This document shows, one piece after another, positions 24,285-35,712 of a DNA stretch of 64,000 nt. Positions within the stretch are counted from its first letter, which is position 1, and every line of letters starts with the position of its first letter. Under the pieces are notes generated by a model, which did no database searches, had not been told where the DNA came from, and was given only the letters and a program-made list of their open reading frames with translations. This DNA is from Nilaparvata lugens (Eukaryota; Arthropoda; Insecta; Hemiptera; Delphacidae). The position numbers and the translations under genes are program-made. The DNA lies in contig NC_052508.1 of the NCBI RefSeq assembly GCF_014356525.2, forward strand, positions 56,554,497 through 56,618,496, in the 5' to 3' direction.

Positions 24285-24720
24285 AAAATCTGGTGTGGCG
24301 CACTCACATAACTTTCTTTGCCGTTATGAAAATTGATCACCTGACGCTAATGTTCACGCGCATCTCAAGTCAAAGATATGAGCCAGCTGGTGACAGGACA
24401 ATAACGCTGGAGACACACGAGATCTGCTATCTCTTCATAGTGAATGATTTGATAGAATCAACAGTTTGCAATTGAATAATTACATTTTCTCAAATTTCAA
24501 GCTTATTTTCAATTTTAGGTGAAAATGTTACTGGACATTAATTGTAGATTTTCATGCTCAAACTTTTCCACTTGAAATTTTTTGTTCAAATTGTATCTGA
24601 AGCCTGATAGTTGGGAATCTAAAATCAAACTTTGCATAGATGGGGCGCAGCTCCTGAATTTTTTACAGATGGGACTTGTGGCAGTGGCAGTTTATTCATC
24701 TATTTTTTTACATAATTAAT
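24285..24720 (+). repeat. Interspersed repeat copy in the transporter intron
   Basis: Matches 2145-2440 in reverse complement (shared blocks GTGTGGCGCACTCACATAAC, AATTGATCACCTGACGCTA and AGGTGAAAATGTTACTGGAC). The open frame at 24293-24475 is part of the repeat, not an exon. Confidence 0.65.
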
Positions 24721-25840
24721 AATTTTTTTAGACTGGCATGCACTTGTTACATGTTGAATTGTCTCAGATGATTGGTTACATCTCCGAAATGGATCCGTTT
24801 CCAGGTTCTCCTCTATATTCTCTTAATCATAAAAGAATGGTGCAGTTTCGAACATGCTTTAAAGAAAAACCAATCTACTTACAGTTAATGTTGTTTATTC
24901 ATCTAATTTGTGATTATAAATTGTTTGAAATTAGGATTTCTATGATCTGTCTTCCTTTGTTGATTGACCAATAATTATATATTATAGCTTTGAATGAATC
25001 AAATTGACTTACTTTTTTATTTTTAATTGATTTGGACGTTTTTTTACAATCAGATGAATAGAATATATTCAAATATATGTATAAATTATACATTTTCATG
25101 AAACTAATTCCTTACAAGATGAGTTACAGAAATTTACACTGATGACTAAATACTTGAGCTATATAAATTAGCAATTTTCAAATTTTGATCAGAAACTGCC
25201 AAATTATAATCATTATTAATGTTCTCTGCTAATTGTTGCATCAGACACTAGATTCTGTAGCGTACTCAACTAATATTCTAAAAGGCGTGAAAATCAATTT
25301 CAAAACGTGATAAAATAGGATAATTTATTACCTTTCATTCATTTCTGAATATAACGTGTTGTGTTTACTGGCACTGAATGCTAAATTTTGTTAGATGATA
25401 GTACGTGATCTCCAAATATTTAACTTCATTTAGCTTTTCCTATCAACTTTAAATTCGCGTGACGTAGGATTTATAAAATGTTAAACTCTTCCATTATCAT
25501 TTACTTATAAACTTGGCGACTTATTGATTTGTGAATTTGTCGGCACGTCATCATCAATACAATGTTGCAAGCTAATTCGTCATTGCTATAAACGGGTTTG
25601 GAATTGTTTCAGAATAAGTGTATGTCAGTTTCGCACTTAGTTTTACACTACCTTAGATTGTTATATGTTGAGCACTTAATGTTCACAAATTTTATTCTAG
25701 TGAGAAAGTTGAGGAAATTCCGTATATGAAATTATAAAAATCAGTATATGAAATTTAAAAAAAAATATTCGTCTAGCTTTTTGTTGGTAAGGAGTCCCTC
25801 ACAGGAAGGTCCCATTTAGCGTGATGAAGCCATCAATGGG

Positions 25841-26069
25841 CCTCAGGCCCGCCGCAAAGTATACCTACCCTAATCCACGAAAAGCAACCCATGCCGTGGG
25901 ATGTTTTGTAAACCATTACTATAGAGTTATTCATAATCAATCAGCTGATAAGTGGATTATTCATTGCATGTATTACACAGATGTCTAGAGAAATCTAGCA
26001 ATGGTTTACGAAACATCCCACGACGTGGGTTGCTTTTCGTGGGTCTACTTTGCGGCGGACCTCAAGCCT
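25841..26069. mobile_element. Palindromic MITE, complete copy
   Basis: The left end CCTCAGGCCCGCCGCAAAGT and the right end ACTTTGCGGCGGACCTCAAG are inverted copies; the next inner pair is CATGCCGTGGGATGTTTTGT against its complement near 26010. A half copy is at 1-100. Confidence 0.65.
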
Positions 26070-26611
26070 GTTATATTCCAGCCAGGACCTCCAGTATCGT
26101 GTCTATCCCGTTAATCAATTTTCACAAATAATAATTTTCATAAATAATATCCGATTAAACAATTTTCATAAATAATAAAACAAAACTTTATATGTCATAA
26201 TTAAAAGTATTACCGAGTGTTGATATTTTTAGTTGCAACTATGTTACGTTCCAGTGCGTTCCGGCACAAATTAAGCTCTGGTATTAACCGAAACTAGTAT
26301 TTCAAATTGTTTCAATAAATTAGAGGTTTTGACAGTATCAAGTCATTTTTATTTGATATAAATATCTACCACAAAATCACCTTCACAGAAAGTGTGTGTA
26401 ATGTATTATTTTATTTTATATAATTATGAATTGTTACAATAAGTTGATTTATTTGGTTGGTAGTGCTAACCTAACTACGTTATGCCTGTGTGATTTTACC
26501 TCTGTCCGGAATATTATAAAAATGGTGTAGTTTAATAAACGAGCAATGGGAAATTGTGTTTTTATTTATTTTATTTATTATAATTTTATGGCCTTCATTG
26601 GACCACTGTAG

Positions 26612-27180
26612 TCAGTATCTTCCACCTTTACTCCGTCCTCTCTCAGCCCAATATTTCTTCATTCGTTCAGAAATTAATTTCCTTTCCTCGTCCGAAATCA
26701 CTCTTCCCATTCTGTGTCTGACTTTGATCTGCAGTCTGGTCTGTTTGTCCTTCAGGATTCTGATGTTGTCCGACTTGTTCTTCAAATCTTCGAATGTTAT
26801 ATTCAACTTTCTCATATCCTCCTTGAGTTCGTCAATCCATTTTATATTTGTTTTACTTTTCCACAACTTTTCAATAATTCTTCTGCTTAGTCTGTCCTCC
26901 GAAGCTCTAATCAGGTGACCGAAGAAAGATATTCGCTTTTTTTATTGTACTTGTGACAGGTTCAATTTCTTTGTAAACAGTTTCGTTGGAAGCTAATCTC
27001 CAGTGTCCATCTACTTGATAGTTCTGTTAATACAGGTTCTGATGATTTTCTTTCGATTTTTAGTAATTTGTCTATTGCGATGGTATTGGTAGTTTTAAAG
27101 ATGGTTTCACTTGCGTAAGTTATTACCGGTTGAGTGACTGTCTTGTAATGATCTTGTTTTTATTATCAAACCCATTAATA
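26612..27180 (-). pseudogene. Decayed reverse-transcriptase C-terminus
   Basis: On the minus strand the translation contains TQPVITYASETIF (about 27130), KISFFGHLIRASEDRLSRRI (about 26920) and a charged tail ending RMKKYWAERGRSKGGRY. This is the C-terminus of a LINE/RTE-like polyprotein. Stops and frame changes at about 26950-27040 break it. Confidence 0.55.
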
Positions 27181-28418
27181 ATTACAGTGTGTATTCCATT
27201 TACTTCCTATATTATGTGCATGAAAATACTCAATTATTTCAAAAAAAATACATTTTCACACAGAAATGTCTTTCGTCGTTACTAGCATAACCAGCAAGCC
27301 AACAAATTATTCAAAAGAAATCTCTAAGTGAAACTATCTATGATAGCAATGTAACAAGTAATTTGTAAAAGTAAAGAACTGTATAGAGCAGTTGGAATTT
27401 TACATAGGGCCTACTGTACTTGAAATTCTCGTATTAGTGCTATGAAGTATAATGAAGAATGATCATGATACTAAATAAATAAAACTAAGAGAAGAATTCT
27501 TCATAATTAATTAATTATTCACACTCACGTTCGTGTATTAGAGTTCACACTTCGAGTTCCATAGAACTAATTTCAACAGTAATATAAATTCTAACAGACT
27601 TTATTAAGTAATTTGGATTTGTAAGCTTCTCAAAATAATGATGACTGCTTTTCGGTTATTCAGTAAAAATCTTACGTATTTGCAAATTGTTTGTAATGAA
27701 CTAAATTATATTTATGCAATAGTGAAGGTCATAATGTGGTAGTTATCCATATTGAATAAAAAAACTTGGAATTTGTCAGTGTTTCAACAAATTTGTGACT
27801 GTTACAACTATGAGTCTTATCATTCAATAAATTTGAATCAATCATCAAATGCTGGATTCATTTTACTATCTTGTTCTATTTGGCTTTTATTTCACTAGGA
27901 CACCATTGGTGTCAGTATGCAATATCAGCGATTCATTTCAATGTTCGATCTCAGACACCAGTAGTGTCCCACATTTATCGTCCCTCGTAAAAAGTAAATT
28001 CGAAAGGCTTTTTGTTGGTGGGGAGTAACTGTTGTCCCTATAAATATATAATTTATTAATGTAATAAATAAAAATAAAAATCTCAGTACCCTTTTAAATT
28101 ATTTTGCCTTAACATGTTTCGGACACTAATGCCATTTTCAAGGAAAAAAGACAATAGTTATTGAAATATAGTTGAGTGAAACTCACTTCAAACTAGTTCT
28201 ATTTCTCATGAATGGTTAACATTCTATCAATGAATGCAAACAGTTACATTAGAGCACTAACACTTGCATTTGATTTTATGTCTCGTATTACACTAGGACA
28301 CCAGTGAAACAGCAGTGGTATCTGTGTGTAATATCAGCAATTTTATTTGATGTCCTGTGGTGAATAGAATATAAATGATTATTTCAAACAAGAATAAACA
28401 GTTAATGTAATTAATATC

Positions 28419-29251
28419 AAGGCTGTGCAAAGGCTAAAAATAAACTTTCTACTGGTGATATTTTTCAAAGTTTTTCGATTTTGTATATTATCAAGCTATC
28501 AAAATGAAAAAGTTTTCTCAGAAAAACACTTTTTTCCGATCATTACTTTTTGAGATATGATCGCCTGAAGATTGATTTTTTGGGACAGAACATTTCAAAT
28601 TCGGTAAGAGATAAATCCATGAAATTCAGAGGATAGATTCTTCTTGGTATTGTTGATATAGTAAAATAAAAATTTTCTGAAAATATCAATTTTTAAGATA
28701 GTTATTAAATTTACTAAAAATAACCAAAAATAACTTTTAGTTGAGTTATTTTTGGTAAATTGAATAACTTTCTCAAAAATTGATATTTTCATAAAATGTT
28801 GTTTGTTTTACTAGATCAACAATATTTTAGTTGAAAAATATTGTAGTTTCTCTCTCTCTCTTTAATTTAGTGAATTTTCTATATTACATTAGACTATACT
28901 ATATTATATTATACTATTAATATATTAGAATTGTAATTTCTTTAGTGTCAAGAGGGCTATTATGGGAAGTATTTCTTCCTGGTGCCCTCATATTGTAATG
29001 TAAATAAATAAATGAATAAATACCATGAAGAATTCATCCTCCAAATTACATGGATTTATCACTTACCAAATTTGAAATGTTCTGTCCCAAAAATTCAAAC
29101 TTCAGGCGCTCGTATTTCAAAAAGTAACGATTCAAAAAAAATGTTTTCCTGAGAAAACTTTTTCATTTTGATAGCTTGATGATTTACAAATCGAAAAACT
29201 TTGAAAAATATCGCGAGTAGAAAGCTTTTTTTAGCCTTTGCACAGCCTTAA
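28419..29251. mobile_element. Palindromic element, AGGCTGTGCAAAGG family, copy 2
   Basis: Same family as 19584-20361, with inverted ends CAAGGCTGTGCAAAGGCT and its complement at 29232-29251. A foreign stretch at about 28845-29022, ending in AAATAAATAAATGAATAAATA, interrupts the right arm and looks like a LINE 3' end. Confidence 0.7.
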
Positions 29252-29483
29252 CTGTATCAGCTATCCTCTATAGAAGGCAGTGGCAAGACAGAGAATCGGA
29301 AACGCTGTTTTACTACCTTTCTCCACTGCCATCATAACGTGGACCTCACTATAGGATACCAGTGAGACAGCAGTGGTGTCTGTGTGTAATATCAGCAATT
29401 CGATTTGATGTCCTGTTATACTCATTTTCGTACACCAGTATTGCCCCACTTCTGGTGTCCAAAGGTTCAATTCCTAATGAACG

Positions 29484-31710
29484 ACTGTAGCCACACTTCA
29501 TCAGCTGTTCACTACTGACCGCGCTTCAGTCTAATACTGAAGGCTATAGTCGAAATTGTACAGAGTAGTTCATATGTATGGGAACCCCTCAATAATTTGC
29601 AGACTGTTGTAGATATAATACTGTAACTTTCAGGATAAGTTATTGGTCAAATACTCCACCTTTTGACAACTGAATTTCAACCCCTCATAAGGGGGTGACT
29701 TAGGGGTTGTAACTAGAAAATTTTAGTGGAAATTATACAGAGTGAGTTATATATGTATGGGAACCCTTCAATAAGTTGGAGAATGTTTTATATATAATAC
29801 TGTTACTTTCAGGATAAGTTATTGGTCGAATACTATACCTTTTGATGTACAACTGAATATCAACCCCTCATAAGTGGGTGACTTAGGGGTTGTAACTAGA
29901 ACATTTTAGTCGAAATTATACAGAGTGAGTCATATATGTATGGGAACCCTTCAATAAGTTGGAGAATGTTTTATATATAATACTGTTACTTTCAGGATAA
30001 GTTATTGGTCGAATACTATACCTATTGATGTACAACTGAATATCAACCCCTCATAAGGGGGTGACTTAGGGGTTGTAACTAGAAAATTTTAGTCGAAATT
30101 ATACAGAGTGAGTCATATATGTATGGGAACCCCTCAATAATTTGGAGACTGTTGTAGATATAATACTGTAACTTTCAGGATAAGTTATTGGTCAAATACT
30201 CTACCTTTTGACAACTGAATTTCAACCCCTCATAAGGGGGTGACTTAGGGGTTGTAACTAGAAAATTTTAAATGTTAACACCCATTGTGTTGTACATCAC
30301 TTTAAAGGCCTTTTTTAAACTAGAAAGATGACATCAATAGAAATGTTTACCACATTCTCCACATGGAAATTTACCTACTCTACTCTTGGACATGTTGATA
30401 TTTTAATACTGTAAGACCTTCATGAATTGAATGTTGTTTATTAATCAATTGTGAAATTGAATGTAGAGGAATAAGAACATGGGACAAAAAATGCCAGGAG
30501 AGCTGTCAAGGCAGGAAAATTGGAAGCTCCTGAATATGAAAAGGATCAGGTGCTAGGAAGATTATTTAAAGATGAGAAAACGATGATGGAATCATTATCG
30601 TATGAAAATAGAAGTAAGTCAGTGTGCCTTGATAGACTATACACAACAGATAAGATTTTGAGAAGGTCGAAGGAAAATCGGCCTATGCGCAACAAGTTGT
30701 TTGTCACTTGTAAACAACTACGGTATCTCACCGGTGTCCTTATCTTCTTGAGTGTGATAAAAGCCTACACAGCTGACACGAAGCAGACGACAGTTCAGTG
30801 GTAGTGACCGGCCGGTGAATTCAAGTTCGCAAAGTTGAAAAAATAAACACACTTTTATCTTATAATCATGTTCAACCAAGTTGCCAAAAATGGCCCACTA
30901 ATACAATTAAATAAGTCGCAAATTCCGTGAAAACTTACAAAGCTCACAGTAGTGTCTAGGTGAGTGCAGTAGAAATGACTGTTACTGAATCACATTTCAC
31001 TAAAATTTCACCACATAAACGCTGAAAACATTCATAAATTTCTAAAAATTAACAGAGCAATACTAAGCACAACCAGAACCGTTCAGGCAGTCCTGCAACT
31101 TTTCTATGTTCTATGTTCTATGATACTTGTATCCAATCATTTATTTAAAAACTAAAACTTCAATCAGCTGCCATTTTGGATACAAGTATCATAGAACATT
31201 TTTATTGATGTCATCTTCCTAGTTTTAAAAAGGCCTTTAAAATGATGTACCACACAATGGGTGTTTACATTAAAAATATTTGAGTTACACCCCCTAAGTC
31301 ACCCTCTTATGAGGGGTTGAAATTCAGTTGCACGTCAAAAGGTAGAGTATTCAACCAATAACTTATCCTGAAAGTTACAGTATTATATCTACAACAGTCT
31401 CCAACTTATTGAAGGGCTCCCATACATATATGTCTCACTCTGTATAATTTCGACTATATCCTTCAGTATTAGACTGTAGCGCGGTCAGTAGCGAACAGCT
31501 GATGAAGTGCGGCTCTAGTTACATTGTTTACATTTAAAATATTTGAATTGAAACCCCTAAGTCACTCTTTTATGAGGGGTTAAAATTCAGTTGTACGTCA
31601 AAAGGTAGAGTATTCGACCAATAACTTATCCTGAAAGTAACAGTGTTATATCTAAAACAGTCTCCGACTTATTGAAGGGTTCCCATGTGACTCACTCTGT
31701 ATAGATACTA
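29484..31710. mobile_element. Fold-back element with 180-bp tandem units in its arms
   Basis: The left arm has an end sequence (about 29484-29540, GTAGCCACACTTCATCAGCT) followed by four tandem units of 179-183 bp (GGGAACCC marks at 29580, 29759, 29942, 30125), each with TTTCAGGATAAGTTATTGGT and an AACCCCTCATAAG block. The right arm carries the same sequences inverted: one unit at about 31262-31456, the inverted end at 31457-31517, and a further unit to about 31710. The inner flanks (30290-30350 and 31195-31255) are inverted copies too. The central part (30360-31190) has an open frame at 30481-30800 (NARRAVKAGKLEAPEYEKDQ) that I do not recognise. Confidence 0.6.
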
Positions 31711-31929
31711 CAATAATATACAGTAGCATTTACAGCCGTTAATACAGCTTAGCTAAAGTCGTCGCTTAGGAATTGTACCATGTAATAACATATACATATA
31801 CATAATTGTTATATTATACTTACAAAATTGCTAATACTAAACTCAGTTCTAATTATGATAACACACTATAATATACCAATGAAAGTAGTACAAGTTGGAA
31901 CAAGCCTTAAACTGGCATTTGATGTTCAG

Positions 31930-32775
31930 GTGCTGGCATTCGGACAGATGATGACGACAATCATAGTGCTGTACGCGAGCAAGAAGTGTCGGGTGGTGGA
32001 CTTCCCCGACCTGAGTTCGCGGACCCTGTACGACATCTCGCCGCTGCCGCTCATCTACCTGGGCAACATGGTGTTCGGCCTGGGCGGCACCAAGGAGCTG
32101 AGTCTGCCCATGTTCACCATGCTGCGGCGCTTCTCCATCCTGATGACCATGGTGGGCGAGTACTATGTGCTGTCGGTGCGACCCAAACTGCCCGTCAAGA
32201 TATCGGTGGGTCTGATGGTGTTGGGAGCGGTGATCGCCGCTAGCAACGATCTAGGCTTTAATTTGGCGGGGTATGTGTTTGTGTTGATCAGTGACGTGAT
32301 GACTGCCAGCAACGGAGTGTTCACTAAGAAGAGTCTAGTCAACCAGGAGATGGGCAAGTATGGCATCATGTTCTACTGTGCCCTGTTCATGGCTCCCTTC
32401 TCACTCTATCTCATCTGGCAAACGGGTGACGTCGACTCCGCTCTCGCTTACCCCAACTGGCTGCACATCCCCTTCATCCTCCAGTTCCTGCTCAGCTGCA
32501 TAATGGGCTTCATCCTCAACTACAGTGTGATGCTCTGCACTCAGTACAACTCGGCGCTCACCACCACCATCATCGGCTGCCTCAAAAATATCCTAGTCAC
32601 TTATTTAGGCATGTTCATTGGTGGAGACTACATCTTCTCGATGGCCAACTTTGTCGGTATCAACCTGTCTGTGATCGGTAGCATAGTGTACACGTATGTC
32701 ACGTTTAGGCCGACCAAAAGTGGTTCGGCGCAAAAGGTCGGCCTCGATCAGGTCCGAATTATCACTCACAAGTGA
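31930..32775 (+). CDS. frc: SLC35D-type nucleotide-sugar transporter, exon 2 (terminal)
   Basis: 281 codons plus stop TGA at 32773-32775. Together with exon 1 the protein has 352 residues, the usual length for SLC35D proteins. The family core is intact: ELSLPMFTMLRRFSILMTM at about 127-145, NGVFTKK at about 199-205, LGKYG-like MGKYGIMFY at 212-220, FILQFLLSCIMGFILNYSVM at 253-272, the YNSALTTTIIGCLKN substrate-channel signature at 277-291 and GGDYIFS at 302-308. Several long hydrophobic helices alternate with short loops, as in a 10-helix drug/metabolite transporter. The C-terminus is short and basic. Substrate specificity cannot be read from sequence alone. Confidence 0.93.
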   Translation: MLAFGQMMTTIIVLYASKKCRVVDFPDLSSRTLYDISPLPLIYLGNMVFGLGGTKELSLPMFTMLRRFSILMTMVGEYYVLSVRPKLPVKISVGLMVLGAVIAASNDLGFNLAGYVFVLISDVMTASNGVFTKKSLVNQEMGKYGIMFYCALFMAPFSLYLIWQTGDVDSALAYPNWLHIPFILQFLLSCIMGFILNYSVMLCTQYNSALTTTIIGCLKNILVTYLGMFIGGDYIFSMANFVGINLSVIGSIVYTYVTFRPTKSGSAQKVGLDQVRIITHK

Positions 32776-34740
32776 CATTGACACTTCAGAACCTATTATT
32801 TATAAGTAAAATGATAATATCGTGTCATCGTGTGACCTGTCTGGCTCAGGTCTCTCCTGATAAATTTCAGGGTCTTTGATAAATTATGAAACTGTAGTCG
32901 AGTTTGAACTATTTATTAATCAACTACGTTAGTTAACTAGTTAGCTAACTTAGTACTATCATCTTGAATTAGTCAACTAGTATTTTTGACTATGCTTACT
33001 CAGCAAACCAACGTATCTTCAACTCGAAATACGTATCCATGAGGAGTATCGAAACTCAGTGAATTTTAAGTTGAAATTTTTGAGAATTGGGGTGTGCCAA
33101 ATTGAATGCGTAATTGCACTTTTTAAATTTTTTTCGGCTCATGCATGATCTCACTTGCACTTGCACATAATACGCATTCAATGTGGTCACACCCTAATTC
33201 TCAAATATGTCAACTTCAAACTCACTGAGGTTCAATACCTTCATACTCCTCATGAATGTGTAGCTGATGAAATCGAGCTGAAGTTGGTTTGCTAAGTGAG
33301 CATAGTCAAAAATACTAGTTAACTAATTCAAGGTGATAGTACTGAGTTGGATAACTAGTTAACAAACTTATATAGTTAACTAATAAATAGTTGAAACCCC
33401 ACTATGGTTTCATACTCTACATGAGTAGAACTACTTAATAGTTAAAACCTGACTACGGTACAATACCGTACTCCACCTGAATAGGCACTTTAGGCTGAAA
33501 CTACTTTTGTTTTTTAATTATAATACGTGGTTGAGTGGTTGAAAACTAATGTACCATTTTAATATACTATTTGTAGTAATTTATGGTATGGCTACAAATT
33601 GTAAATAATCTTGTTCTAAAAACAGATTTTACTTCGGAAACTAGAAAATATTAAAACTAAGTTTATTGCTTTCATTGGTGGAAATAGTTCCATCCAAGTA
33701 ACTATTATATTGGAAAAGTTCCTCACTCAATATTATTATTATCATCATATCTTTCATTTGTTATTGGTATATCAAGCCAATAGATATTATTGACCATTGT
33801 TTATCTATTCTGAGTTATGGAATTATTTTTCGTGTTATATACTTTCTGTTGAATGTATTTATTTGTTATCAGTACAGACTATTCAGTATATAGCTTAATA
33901 TGTATTGCGGGTGATATTATTGGATCCATTTATATGGTTTATAGTTGAAGTTTTATGCTTGTTACACTGGGTTTTTCCCATTCAAAATCGTATAATCCTT
34001 TTCGTTTTATTTTCAAAGCATGTTGAAATATGTTTTTGGAAATTATTATATTGGTTGCACGACTAGCTAGTATTCTAGTCCAACTTTCTCTCTCAAAGTA
34101 TTCTGCTGCTACTCTTCAATAAATATTATTGTAAATTGGAAAAGGAATGCCTGGCGGCATGAAAGAAGTCTATTTCTTAATATCATGATAGAGAAATGTA
34201 AATATTATATTTGCAAATAATGCCAATGTATATACTAACTTACATTTCCCGTGTATTCTTTACTATGTATATTGATATAAATATAATAGAGTAAAATAAA
34301 ATGTGCATAGTTTAATAAATAGATTGTATCAATAGGACGGTATTTATAATTTTAATCTTATTTGAATTGAACTAGATGTTTTAGCACAAAAATTATATTT
34401 ATATTGTTGTTGAACTTGAATTGTTATTGTAAGTTGCATGTGGAAAGATTTTATTTTATCAGTTTATGGACTTGACTCATCAAAAATAAATTAATTTCTG
34501 CTGGTTCACAATAATTCATGCTGGCCATGTTTTAGTAGTTTAATTCTTGTTTTTAAATGTTTGAGTGCTCAATTTTATTTGCTTTTAGGGGTATTTAGAT
34601 TATTTTAAGAAAATTATCTTGTCAAATTCTCCAATCATAAAACTATATCATGATCTATATTTTCTCAATGGTACCGTATATGAGTTTTGGTTTCTTGAAA
34701 TGAAAACTCAATTCTTCAATAAATAATTATTTTTATATAT
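32776..34740 (+). other. 3' flank / probable 3' UTR of the transporter
   Basis: Non-coding, with AATAAA-type signals near 33386, 34116 and 34311. A palindromic insertion occupies 32905-33405. I cannot say which poly(A) site is used. No other gene is supported. Confidence 0.45.
32905..33405. mobile_element. Palindromic MITE in the transporter 3' flank
   Basis: Left sequences (TTTGAACTATTTATTAATCA, TACTATCATCTTGAATTAGT, CTATGCTTACTCAGCAAACC) reappear inverted at 33270-33405. The centre includes TTGAATGCGTAATTGCAC and an inverted partner. About 500 bp, no coding capacity. Confidence 0.6.
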
Positions 34741-35448
34741 ACAGAGTGACACAGAATAACGGGAACTTTTAAAAACGCCATTAAACATTTAGTGCGAAGG
34801 GCAAAGTAAGGAACTTCAAATAATTTTTTCTTCAAGACCACAATTCAAATACCGGGTGACCCAGAGTAACGGGAACATTTGAAAACGCCATAAAACATTA
34901 GTGGGAAGGGCAAAAATGATTTTATTCAAACTAATTTAAAGTTCAAGACTTGCCATTTGATAATTATTAATAACATCAATCACTTTTTGACAATTACTTC
35001 TTTAAGATGTTCCTCCTGAACGAATACACTCTTGAAATCTGTTTTGACGATTCCTCATTGATCGCTGCAACATCTGCGTTTCCTGGTCCCATGATCAGTC
35101 CACCTGCGATTTTCTGTTTGTGGAGCTATCTCAAATCAAACGTTTTTACAACTTGACCAATAAATGTGGTTGAATCATAACAGACAATTCAAAATGAAAT
35201 TAACAATATCCCAACTGAAATGTTGCAGCAATCGTTCAGGAATCTCAACACAGATTTCAAGAGTGTATTCGTGCAGGAGGAAGCCATCTTGAAGAAGTAA
35301 TTGTCAAAAAGTGATAGATGTTATTAATAATATTATCAAATGGCAAGTCTTGAACTTTACATTAGTTTGAATAAAATCTTTTTTGCCCTTCCCACTAATG
35401 TTTTATGGCGTTTTCAAATGTTCCCGTTACTCTGGGTCACCCGGTATT
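34741..35448. mobile_element. Fold-back relic of a mariner-like transposon
   Basis: Inverted arms: CCGGGTGACCCAGAGTAACG at 34854 and its complement at 35427-35446, continuing through CATTAGTGGGAAGGGCAAAA. A partly duplicated outer copy of the left end lies at 34741-34850. Each arm ends a decayed transposase C-terminus. On the plus strand it reads MLQQSFRNLN and, after a frame change, RFQECIRAGGSHLEEVIVKK and a stop near 35310. This resembles the tail of mariner/Tc-like transposases common in insects. The LTR element begins directly at its right edge. Confidence 0.6.
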
Positions 35449-35591
35449 TGTTTGTATATCATGTGATGTTACTTAATCACATGATAACTGTTTGATAAAA
35501 TAAAAAGTTGTTTACTGAGTTTAGTTTTGTTATCTACGTGAATAAAGATGGTTGCTTCAAATGGCTAAGAATTTATTAAGATATTTAAACA
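35449..35591 (+). repeat. 5' LTR
   Basis: 143 bp, TG...CA ends. The only difference I see from the 3' LTR is AATAAAAAGTTG here against AATAATAAGTTG there. Confidence 0.9.
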
Positions 35592-35712
35592 TGGCGCAGT
35601 CAAGGAATTGAACAGAAAAGGAGAATAATTGAGTGAGTGAACAACGACAGGATTGAGTGAGTAATAAGATTGGGTAATTATCGTATTATTATATTTTTCT
35701 TAAAAGACGAAC

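Larger units (their letters stand above)
24229..31929 (+). other. Intron 1 of the nucleotide-sugar transporter, 7.7 kb
   Basis: Donor GTGAGC at 24229 and acceptor GATGTTCAG ending at 31929. It carries an interspersed repeat (24285-24720), a palindrome (25841-26069), a decayed reverse transcriptase (26612-27180), a palindromic element (28419-29251), a fold-back element with 180-bp tandem units (29484-31710) and three copies of an ACTAGGACACCA...GTGTCC repeat (about 27893, 28290 and 29355). No further exon is needed: the proteins of the two flanking exons join without a gap compared with the family. Confidence 0.8.

Noticed and set aside
24293..24475. Open frame just after transporter exon 1
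   Set aside because: It lies in a dispersed repeat also present at 2.1-2.4 kb; the transporter needs no extra exon.
26556..26918. 120-codon plus-strand hydrophobic frame
   Set aside because: Antisense shadow of a decayed reverse-transcriptase C-terminus on the minus strand.
29536..30271. Satellite or CRISPR array
   Set aside because: 180-bp units without unique spacers, mirrored on the opposite strand at 31.3-31.7 kb; they are part of a fold-back element.
31828..31929. In-frame extension upstream of transporter exon 2
   Set aside because: Removed by the acceptor ending at 31929; the family sequence continues directly from exon 1 into VLAFGQMM.
31986..32243. Overlapping His/Arg-rich frame in exon 2
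   Set aside because: Out-of-frame shadow of a GC-rich coding exon.
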